Shown: positions 7,933 to 14,824 of the stretch, piece by piece
How positions within the stretch are numbered: the first letter of the stretch is position 1
Layout of the letters: each line of letters starts with the position of its first letter
Source: an uncultured Clostridium sp.
GTDB taxonomy: Bacteria; Bacillota; Clostridia; TANB77; CAG-508
Assembly: GCA_958438515.1 (NCBI GenBank)
Contig: CAUBRZ010000023.1
Coordinates: 1-19,181, forward strand
Reading direction: 5' to 3'
Length of the DNA stretch: 19,181 nt
Notes under the pieces: generated by a model
Databases searched by the model: none
The model's input: only the letters and a program-made list of their open reading frames with translations
What the model was told of the DNA's origin: nothing
Position numbers and translations under genes: made by a program

Positions 7933-8339
7933 ATGAAATATGAAGAAATTGAAAAACTAATATTAGAATATGGAAAAGACTACTTAAGTGATGGAACAAT
8001 AAATAAAATTTTATCTTTAGCTAAAGGTAGTCAAAGTATGCAAAAAGAATTAGAAGATCAAATAACTGAAGAGTGGATAACTAGGGTTAAAGAATTAAAA
8101 GAAATATTAATATATACAGATTCGAATTTTATATCTGATGTTCCAAAAGAAATTGTAGAAAGAAAGGGATACAAAATACATTTCCATATGTGCAATGTTC
8201 TTATCAAGATAAATTTGATTATAAGTCAAAAGAAAATAAAATGAAAATCCCTAATTTAAAATATGTAGTAGAAAGAGTTATAGATAAAGATATTAGAACT
8301 ACACAAAATAATCAATCTATAGGTGATTCTTATAGATAG
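7933..8339 (+). pseudogene. Unrecognised gene with a probable one-base loss
   Basis: A good ribosome binding site (AAGGAG) precedes ATG 7933. The first frame reads 103 residues but seems to lose sense after GYKIHF. Moving one base back at about 8189-8194 gives GYKIHF-PYVQCSYQDKFDYKS, and the frame then continues through KMKIPNLKYVVERVIDKD to TAG 8337-8339. That is about 135 residues in all. The product is charged, soluble and helical, and I do not recognise its family. Unlike the other interruptions in this window, this one is in the opposite direction and has no CGG nearby. It may be a decayed gene, an ordinary mutation or an error. It is also possible that the first frame is the true C-terminus. 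Confidence 0.5.
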
Positions 8340-8379
8340 AAATATTTAAAACAATATATATCCAAAATTTACATAATTT

Positions 8380-8388
8380 CATATTATA
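8380..8388 (+). promoter_or_regulatory. Weak candidate sporulation-type -10 element upstream of dpaB
   Basis: CATATTATA fits the CATANNNTA pattern of sigma-E/sigma-K -10 boxes and lies 44 bases before the start. Dipicolinate synthase is made in the mother cell under sigma-K in Bacillus. I see no convincing -35 at the right distance, and the AT-rich background makes chance matches easy. Confidence 0.25.
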
Positions 8389-8423
8389 TATAAATGTAAT
8401 ATGAAAGGAGGATTTGATGGATT

Positions 8424-9003
8424 TTGGATTTAAAACAAGTAAAGATAGGATTTGTATTAACAGGTTCGTTTTGCACGTTTAAAAGGGTTATACCAAAAAT
8501 GAAAGATTTAGTAAATATGCAAGCAGATTTGATTCCCATAATGTCTTTTAATAGCTATGAAATGGATACAAAGTTTGGTGAATCTGAACATTTTATATCT
8601 GAGGTAGAAGAAATTACTGGTAAAAAGATTATTCATACAATAGAAGATGCAGAACCAATAGGTCCTAAAAAAATGACAGATATTATGATAATAGCTCCAT
8701 GTTCACGGAAATACAATGTCAAAACTTGCTTGTGATATTATAGATACGCCTGCTACTATGGCAGCCAAGTCACATTTAAGAAATGATTTACCACTAGTAA
8801 TAGCTCCATCAACTAATAATGGTCTAAGTGGAAATGCAGAAAACATAGGTAAATTATTAAATAGAAGAAATTATTATTTTGTTCCATTTAAACAAGATAA
8901 TCCAATCACTAAGCCAAGGTCAATAGTTTTTGACCCCGAATACATTATAGAAACAATACAATATGCTTTAAGAAAAGAGCAGCTTAGTCCAATACTATTA
9001 TAA
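8424..9003 (+). CDS. dpaB: Dipicolinate synthase subunit B, interrupted by a +1 shift at CGG
   Basis: A flavoprotein-fold subunit (SpoVFB) of the enzyme that oxidises dihydrodipicolinate to the spore solute dipicolinic acid. The family N-terminus IGFVLTGSFCTFKRVIPKM is clear. I start it at TTG 8424, giving MDLKQVKIGF. AAAGGAGG (8404-8411) is 12 bases away, and the better-spaced ATG 8417 is out of frame and opens only a 21-codon frame. Codon 95 is CGG (8706-8708), and the entry frame ends at TGA 8733. Skipping C8706 restores IIAPCSGNTMSKLACDI, the conserved middle of the family, followed by TPATMAAKSHLRNDLPLVIA and LSGNAENIGKLLNRRNYYFVPF. The repaired product is 192 residues, close to the 200 of B. 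subtilis. The usual partner dpaA is not adjacent. Confidence 0.9.
8706..8708 (+). other. In-frame CGG at the +1 shift site of dpaB
   Basis: The entry frame is TGT TCA CGG AAA TAC AAT, reading CSRKYN. Skipping C8706 gives TGT TCA GGA AAT ACA ATG, reading CSGNTM, the conserved family motif. Confidence 0.85.
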
Positions 9004-9007
9004 ATAG

Positions 9008-9053
9008 ATACTGTCTTGAGCTTAAATTTAGGCTTAGGACAGTATTTTATTTT
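9008..9053 (+). terminator. Terminator after dpaB
   Basis: ATACTGTC (9008-9015) pairs with GACAGTAT (9038-9045). The inner part, TTGAGC against GGCTTA, pairs only imperfectly. TTTATTTT follows. Confidence 0.7.
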
Positions 9054-9125
9054 AAATTAATATTGTTTAAATTACTTTTATATGTTAGAATCAATACATA
9101 AATAATAAGGAGAACTATATCATAT

Positions 9126-9927
9126 ATGAAATTAGAAATAAAAAAAGAAACTAGAATATCAAAAATTAGCATATGGAGAATATGTTCTTATTTTATTATA
9201 TATAGCTTTTTAGGATATATAATAGAGACACTTTTTGGTGTTATAACTAAAGGAGTCCTAGAATCTAGACAGAGTTTTTTATATGGACCATTTCTACGGT
9301 ATATATGGGGTAGGTGCAATAACAATAATCTTATTTGGTAGATATTTTAAAAATAATAATTTAAAATTATTTATAATTGGATATATCATAGGATCTATTA
9401 CTGAATATCTAATAAGTTTTTTTACTGAAGTATTGTTAGGAACAAAATGGTGGGATTATTCAAACTATATATTAAACATAAATGGAAGAATATGCTTATT
9501 ATACTCTATTTTTTGGGGGCTTTTAACAATTATTCTTATCAAAAGAATAAATCCTAGAATTGATAGTTTTATTGATTTTTTGAAAATAAAGTTTCCAAGT
9601 AAATTATTAAAAATATTATTGTCAATTAGCATATTTCTAATAATTATTGATTGCATAGCAACTTGTTATGCACAAACACAATTTATTATTAGAATGGCAG
9701 TAGAAAATAATATTGAAATTAGAAATTATAATAAAGTAGTAGAAAAATATCAAAAAACTTATAATAACGATATGTTATCTAAGTTGATTTTAACACTATG
9801 GAATGATAAAAAAATGATAAGAACTTTTCCTAATCTAAAAATAGAAGATATAAATCATAATGTAATATATATTGATAGCCTTTTGCCAGAGATACAGCCA
9901 TATTATATTAAAGTTTTTGAAAAGTAA
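9126..9927 (+). CDS. CmpB-type membrane protein (putative ABC-transporter type IV), interrupted by a +1 shift at CGG
   Basis: A membrane protein of the family often called putative ABC-transporter type IV (CmpB-like), of unknown function and common in Clostridia. The first frame gives a basic start, a helix (about 21-42, SYFIIYSFLGYIIETLFGVI) and QSFLYGPFL. Codon 58 is CGG (9297-9299) and that frame ends at 9341. Skipping C9297 gives YGPFLGIYGVGAITIILFGR, matching the family's YGPF-x-x-IYGVGA pattern. It then runs through several helices and the characteristic KWWDYSNYILNINGRICLLYS. The repaired product has 266 residues. The last 80 residues are soluble and helical. AGGAG is 13 bases from ATG 9126, a rather long spacing. 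Confidence 0.85.
9297..9299 (+). other. In-frame CGG at the +1 shift site of the CmpB-like gene
   Basis: The entry frame is CCA TTT CTA CGG TAT ATA TGG, reading PFLRYIW. Skipping C9297 gives CCA TTT CTA GGT ATA TAT GGG, reading PFLGIYG. Confidence 0.82.
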
Positions 9928-9933
9928 CTAAAA

Positions 9934-9978
9934 GCGAACATTTTTTCAAAAAAGTATTGACAAAGAATAAATGTTCGT
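9934..9978. promoter_or_regulatory. Inverted pair of LexA-like (SOS) boxes
   Basis: GCGAACATTTTTTC (9934-9947) and GAATAAATGTTCGT (9965-9978) are inverted copies that differ at two of 14 positions. Each is one base from the Gram-positive LexA pattern GAAC-N4-GTTC. They flank and overlap a consensus promoter, with the right box in the spacer directly before the -10. This is the position expected of a repressor site. Confidence 0.6.
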
Positions 9979-9985
9979 TTATAAT
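9957..9985 (+). promoter_or_regulatory. Consensus sigma-A promoter of the LysM gene
   Basis: Perfect TTGACA (9957-9962) and perfect TATAAT (9980-9985) are separated by 17 bases. So strong a promoter usually needs repression, in keeping with the overlapping LexA-like boxes. Confidence 0.8.
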
Positions 9986-10030
9986 TATCTCACAACACAA
10001 ACAAACATTCTATTTAGTGGAGGTAATTAT

Positions 10031-10333
10031 ATGAAAATAAAAATAGTAAACAAAAATAAATTTATTAGAACTTGTGTCATAATATTTATAAGTGTTATTT
10101 GTATGATATTTTTTGGATTTAATAATGCATATTCAAAAGAAAATATAAAATATAAAGAACAATACATATATCAAGGAGACACATTATGGTCAATTGCACA
10201 AAAAGAATCTAAGTGTAATCAATATTATAAAAATAAAGATATACGAAATATAGTAATAGAATTAAGAGAAATTAACAACATAGAAAATAGTAATTTAGAA
10301 ATAGGAGAGATAATCCTAATACCAACATTTTAA
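10031..10333 (+). CDS. YneA-like LysM protein, probable SOS cell-division inhibitor
   Basis: A 100-residue protein with a basic N-terminus, one membrane helix (about residues 12-31) and an extracytoplasmic LysM domain (about 45-98: YIYQGDTLWSIAQKES, then a C-terminal IGEIILIP). This matches the layout of Bacillus YneA, which is made after DNA damage and delays division at the septum. I chose ATG 10031, 7 bases after GTGGAGG. The longer open frame from 9971 is impossible because it would begin inside the promoter. Neighbours support the assignment: LexA-like boxes overlap the promoter, and a tyrosine recombinase lies convergently downstream. lexA itself, often adjacent in Firmicutes, is not in view. 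The YneA name is inference, since LysM proteins are diverse. Confidence 0.72.
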   Translation: MKIKIVNKNKFIRTCVIIFISVICMIFFGFNNAYSKENIKYKEQYIYQGDTLWSIAQKESKCNQYYKNKDIRNIVIELREINNIENSNLEIGEIILIPTF

Positions 10334-10357
10334 AAGAACTATATTAACAGTTCTTTT
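10332..10357. terminator. Bidirectional terminator between the LysM gene and the recombinase
   Basis: AAAAGAACT (10332-10340) and AGTTCTTTT (10349-10357) form a perfect 9-base stem with an 8-base loop between two convergent genes. Confidence 0.75.
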
Positions 10358-10368
10358 AAAAAATCTTA

Positions 10369-11361
10369 TTATAAATTGGCTAGTGGATTGTTTTCTACAG
10401 CTTTACGTACTTGATCATTACTAACATGTGTATAAATTTCTGTAGTAGCAATACTTTCGTGTCCTAATAATTCTTGGAGAGCACGAATATCCACTTGTCC
10501 ATATTGATACATTAAAGTAGCTGCTGTATGTCTTAATTTGTGTACAGAATATTTAGTTGTATCTAAACCTGCTTTGGCAAGTTCTTTATTTACAACATAT
10601 TGTACAGTTCTATTACTTATTCGCTCTTTTCTTTCACTTAGGAATAATGCTTTTTCAGAATGCTTTTTGTCATGTTTAATGCCTTCTTTTGGTCTTATTT
10701 GTAAATAGTCTGAGATGGCTTTCATACAAGCTTTATTTAAATAAATTGTTCTTTCCTTATTTCCTTTACCTATTACATTTAATTTACATTCATCAAAATC
10801 GATATCAGTTATATTAATTCCAACTAATTCAGAAAGACGCATACCACAATTTAAAAATAAAGTGATAATTGCATAATCTCTTTGAAAATTTCTATTATCC
10901 TCATTATAAGTAACCTCTAATAATTTTTTGCTATCATCAAGAGATAAATATTTTGGTAATCTTTTATCTTTTTTAGGAGTTTTTAAGTTTAAGGCAGGAT
11001 TATGATCTAATAGAAATTGGGAACTAGCATCTTGGCAAAGATAGTGAAAAAAAATTCTAATAGTAGATATTTTTCTTGCTCTAGTAGCAGGTTTGCTTTT
11101 ATTTACTGATGTTAGATATCCTAAGAATGCATGAATATCATCAATAGTTATTTTTTCAACTGTTTTTATAGTTATATCATCAATATTAATTTCATTAAAA
11201 TCAACTTTATCAGTCATATTAAAGTGTACTTTAATAAATTTTAGAAACATTGCTAAATCATAATTATATTCTTTAATACTATTAGGTGATTTATTTAATA
11301 TAGTTGTTGAATAATCTAAAAATGCATTCAAAAAATCTGGATTTTCCTCTCTTGCAATCAT
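10369..11361 (-). CDS. Tyrosine recombinase of the XerC/XerD type
   Basis: A site-specific recombinase of about 330 residues. It has an N-terminal SAM-like core-binding domain (about 8-110) and a C-terminal catalytic domain. In numbering from the longest open frame, which is three residues longer, the catalytic set is Arg178 (NCGMRLSELVG), Lys202 (GKGNKERTIYL), His277 and Arg280 (VHKLRHTAATLM), His304 (LLGHESIATTEIYTHV) and the nucleophile Tyr313. All are present. The ATG at 11361 is preferred over GTG 11370 because GGAG lies 10 bases before it, whereas GTG nearly touches that site. It may be the chromosomal XerC/D that resolves dimers, or a XerA-like enzyme, since this layout is common in Clostridia. 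No att site or prophage genes are visible beside it. Confidence 0.9.
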   Translation of the reverse strand: MIAREENPDFLNAFLDYSTTILNKSPNSIKEYNYDLAMFLKFIKVHFNMTDKVDFNEINIDDITIKTVEKITIDDIHAFLGYLTSVNKSKPATRARKISTIRIFFHYLCQDASSQFLLDHNPALNLKTPKKDKRLPKYLSLDDSKKLLEVTYNEDNRNFQRDYAIITLFLNCGMRLSELVGINITDIDFDECKLNVIGKGNKERTIYLNKACMKAISDYLQIRPKEGIKHDKKHSEKALFLSERKERISNRTVQYVVNKELAKAGLDTTKYSVHKLRHTAATLMYQYGQVDIRALQELLGHESIATTEIYTHVSNDQVRKAVENNPLANL

Positions 11362-11536
11362 AATTTTCACACTCCATTTTAATTAGTTTAATAAATTATA
11401 TATCAAAAATATAAAAAAAGAAATATATAGTCCAAAATTTTGTGCAATGTTTTTACTTGATGTTGGGTTTATCTTTTAAAGAAAATATGATATACTAATT
11501 TTGTTATTAACTAATTAAAGGAAAGTGATAATATAA

Positions 11537-14040
11537 ATGCGAAAAAAACATAATAAAGAGAAAAATGAAAACCAAATACCAAAAGCACTCAAAGAAATGA
11601 AAAAAGATAACGAGAAACTAAATAAAAAAGAAAAGTTTAAAGTTGCAAAGAAACAAAAAAGAAAGAAAATCAAAAGAATTATTATATCTGTAATAACAAT
11701 CATTATTGTAATTGTTGCAATTAATATTGGCATATCCACACATAGATGGAAGATGTTAGCTAAAGATATGATTGTTAACCAAAATTCTATTGTAAAAGAT
11801 ACAGATGGAAATACAATTGCAAGTTTAGGAAGTAACAAAAAGAAAAAAGTAATTTCTTCTGAACAGATACCAGCAAATTTAAAAAATGCTTATGTAGCAA
11901 TTGAAGATGAAAGGTTTTATTCACATAATGGAATTGATATAAAAAGGACAACTGCTGCAATTGGATCTTACATAATTCATTTTGGATCTTCTTCATATGG
12001 TGGAAGTACTATAACACAACAATTTGTAAAAAATCTAACAGGTGATTCAACAGATACAGTCACAAGAAAAATAAAAGAATGGTGGAAAGCAGTTCAATTA
12101 GAAAATTGTGTTTCCAAAGATGATATTTTATCTTCATATTTAAATGTGATTTATGTTGGACCAAATATCTATGGAGTAGAAGGTGGTGCCAAATATTATT
12201 TTAATAAATCTGTTAACCAATTAACTTTAGAAGAGTGTGCTTTTTTAGCTGGAATTAATAATTCGCCAAATGCATATAACCCTTTTTCCGATAAAGATAC
12301 TACTGAAAAAATAAAAAAGCGAACTAAAATTGTACTTTCTAAAATGAAAGAATTAGGTTATATAACTGATGAAAGTGAGTATAACACAGCTGTACAAAAA
12401 GTAGAATCTGGTATTAAATTTAAAAAAGGTGATATAGAAGCTAATGATCGGCATATATTCTTATCATACAGATGCACTTATACCAGAAATAACAAAAGAT
12501 ATTTCTAATAAATACAAAATTTCTGAAACATTTGCAACCAACTATTTAGAAATGGCAGGTCTTACTATATATAGTACACAAGATTCTAAAATACAAAAAC
12601 AAACAGAGGCAGAATGTGAAAAAAGTAAATATAGTCTTCCTTCTAAAAGTGGAGGAAATTCTTCTCAAGCAGCAATGATAATAATAGATCATAAGACAGG
12701 TTATGTAGTAGGATGTACAGGAGGTCTTGGCAAAAAAACTACAGCTCGTTCTTTAAATAGAGCAACTCAAAGCATTAGGCAAACAGGATCAGCAATAAAA
12801 CCAATTGCAGTACTAGCACCTGCAATAAATAAAAAAATAATAACAGCATCTTCAGTTTTTGATGATACTCCAAGAGATTTTGGAAATGGATATCAACCAA
12901 CAGATTATAGTAAAAGTTTAGGAAAAATAACAGTTAGAAGAGCAGTTGAATCTTCTCAAAATGTACCTTTTGTAGAAATTATGCAAAAATTAAAACCTTC
13001 AAATTCAATAAGATATCTAGAAAAAATGGGAATAACAACTTTGACAAAAAAAGACAATGGCTTGCCGTTATCACTTCGGAGGTTTACAACAAGGAATCAG
13101 CACTTTGGAAATGGCAGGAGCATATAGCACTATTGCCAATGATGGTATATATATAGAACCAACGTTTTACAGTAAAATAGAAAAACAAAATGGGACTATA
13201 GTGGTTAAAACAAAACAAAAAACTAGAAAAGTATTTTCAAAAGAAGTAGCATATATATTAAAAAATTTATTAACTCAACCAGTTTTAGGTGAAAATGGCA
13301 CAGCAACATATTGTAAAATAACTGGTGTTGATGTAGCTGCAAAAACAGGAACAACTGATGAAAACTACGATAGATGGCTTTGTGGTTTTACACCATATTA
13401 TACAGCTGTTACTTGGTATGGATACGATGTTAATGAAAGCATTGATTTTAATAAGAGAAATCCTGCAGGTTTAATTTGGGCTAATGTGATGTCAAGAATT
13501 CATACAGGATTAAAAAGTGCAAAATTCGAAAAACCAAATACAGTAATGAGTATAAAAGTATGTTCAGAAACAGGAAAAAAGGCAACTACTGGATGCACAA
13601 ATACATATATCGAATACTTTCTATGGCTTACAGCTCCAGACTTATGTGATAAACATACAGGTAGTGAGTTAAAAGATAATGAGGACATAAATAATAAGAT
13701 ACAAAACAATGTAACAGAAATTATAAAAGGCATTACAAATGACATAGATGCTGAAGAACCACCAAGAATAATAGAAAATATCAATAATACAACAACTAAA
13801 CAAAATAATGTTATTAATGAAGAAAAAACTAATGTAACAGAAAATACTATAACAAATAACAATAACATGACCAAACCATCAACTACAACAAAAACTAATA
13901 CAAATAAAAATGAAACAAAAAATAATACAACTAATAATAATAGTAATATTATATCTAACAGTACCAATACAAAAAACATTACGCAATCTGACAATACAAT
14001 AAATAATAATCAAGAAACATTGACTAATAAAACTGAATAA
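11537..14040 (+). CDS. Class A penicillin-binding protein, with two +1 shifts at CGG
   Basis: A bifunctional peptidoglycan synthase of the PBP1A type, with glycan polymerisation and cross-linking outside the membrane. It has a very basic cytoplasmic tail (1-46), a membrane helix (47-66) and a GT51 transglycosylase domain with Glu123 (IEDERFYSHNGID) and GGSTITQQ (156-163). The transpeptidase has Ser418 (TGSAIKP), SSQN (472-475) and KTG (602-604). The tail from about 740 is rich in Asn and Thr. Codon 305 is CGG (12449): skipping C gives ANDGIYSYHTDALIPEI. In the new frame, codon 514 is again CGG (13077): skipping C gives LPLSLGGLQQGISTLEMAGAY, a hallmark family motif. With both skips the product is 833 residues. 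Without them the three pieces lack either the transglycosylase or parts of the transpeptidase. Confidence 0.92.
12449..12451 (+). other. First in-frame CGG shift site of the class A PBP
   Basis: The entry frame is AAT GAT CGG CAT ATA TTC, with a stop at 12506-12508. Skipping C12449 gives AAT GAT GGC ATA TAT TCT, reading NDGIYS, and the transpeptidase linker continues. Confidence 0.83.
13077..13079 (+). other. Second in-frame CGG shift site of the class A PBP
   Basis: This CGG is in frame only if the first shift has already happened. TCA CTT CGG AGG TTT becomes TCA CTT GGA GGT TTA when C13077 is skipped, restoring the conserved LGGL motif of class A PBPs. Confidence 0.87.
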
Positions 14041-14113
14041 GAGCTTTATAAATATAATTTATAAAAATGTTTTAAGAAATAATAATTTTAAAAGTTTAAA
14101 GGAGAAAATGGAA

Positions 14114-14824
14114 ATGCTAGAAATAAAAAATGTTAGTAAAATTTATAATGGTGAGAAAAAAGCAGTAGATAATATTTCATTTACTGTAAATGATGGAGAA
14201 ATATTTGCTTTTATTGGACATAATGGGGCAGGGAAGACAACCACGATTAAATCAATAGTAGGAATTCTTGATTTTGAAGAAGGAGACATTTTTATTAATG
14301 GACAATCAATTAAAAAATCTCCTATAGAATGTAAGAAACAAATGGCATATGTACCAGATAATCCAGATTTATACGAAAATATGAAGGCTATAGATTTTAT
14401 TAATTTTATATGTGATATATATGAGACAAGTAAAGAAGAAAGAAAAAATAATATAGAAAAATATTCTAAAATGTTTGGATTAGAAAATAATTTAAACAAT
14501 GAAATTTCTTCTTTCTCACATGGAATGAAACAAAAAGTAGCTTTAATTGCAGCTTTATCTCATAATCCAAATGTTTTAATAATGGATGAACCCTTTGTAG
14601 GGTTAGATCCTAAAGCAGTGTATGATATGAAAGAAGTAATGAGAAATATGTGTAAAGAAGGAAAAACAATATTTTTCTCTACTCACATATTAGAAGTTGC
14701 AGAAAAACTTTGCGATAGAGTAGCAATCATAAAACAAGGAAAAATTGTAAAAGTAGGTAACATGAAAGATGTAAAAGGTGATGAAACTTTAGAACAAGTA
14801 TTTTTAGAATTGGAGGAAAAATAA
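14114..14824 (+). CDS. ABC transporter ATP-binding subunit
   Basis: A 236-residue ATPase that powers the membrane protein encoded next to it. Walker A is GHNGAGKTT (35-43), the signature is SFSHGMKQ (133-140, a variant of LSGGQ usual in ABC-2 exporters), Walker B is LIMDEP (155-160) with D-loop VGLDP, and the switch histidine is H191 (STHILE). I prefer ATG 14114 to 14108 because GGAG is 9 bases before it rather than 3. The gene ends directly against the start of the permease, which indicates translational coupling. The substrate cannot be read from the sequence. It resembles exporters of antibiotics, peptides or lipids. Confidence 0.93.
   Translation: MLEIKNVSKIYNGEKKAVDNISFTVNDGEIFAFIGHNGAGKTTTIKSIVGILDFEEGDIFINGQSIKKSPIECKKQMAYVPDNPDLYENMKAIDFINFICDIYETSKEERKNNIEKYSKMFGLENNLNNEISSFSHGMKQKVALIAALSHNPNVLIMDEPFVGLDPKAVYDMKEVMRNMCKEGKTIFFSTHILEVAEKLCDRVAIIKQGKIVKVGNMKDVKGDETLEQVFLELEEK

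Noticed and set aside
9971..10030. Longer N-terminus for the LysM protein starting at 9971
   Set aside because: It would start between the -35 and -10 boxes of the promoter. ATG 10031 has a good ribosome binding site and begins a normal membrane anchor.
10369..11361. Recombinase as the integrase of a mobile element
   Set aside because: There are no prophage or plasmid genes, no tRNA and no direct repeats beside it. A chromosomal Xer role is at least as likely.
974..13079. CGG simply reassigned to another amino acid (as reported for some Firmicutes)
   Set aside because: A triplet reassignment would keep the frame. Here the frame changes by +1 at each site, so reassignment alone does not explain the genes.
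974..13079. Five unrelated pseudogenes
   Set aside because: One identical codon at each break, the same direction of shift, normal repaired lengths and otherwise intact sequence on both sides in conserved genes do not look like random decay. The real decay at 18753-19181 looks quite different.
974..13079. Classical RF2-type programmed frameshifting
   Set aside because: There is no stop codon at the shift point, no consistent upstream Shine-Dalgarno and no consistent slippery codon. The GGAG before the ychF site is not shared.
12444..13127. Separate short genes in the middle and end of the PBP region with their own ATG starts
   Set aside because: The pieces are consecutive domains of one protein, join exactly at CGG and have no ribosome binding sites of their own.
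13760..14037. Repeat-like Asn/Thr-rich tail of the PBP as a separate element
   Set aside because: It is in frame with the PBP and typical of extracellular low-complexity tails in AT-rich Firmicutes.
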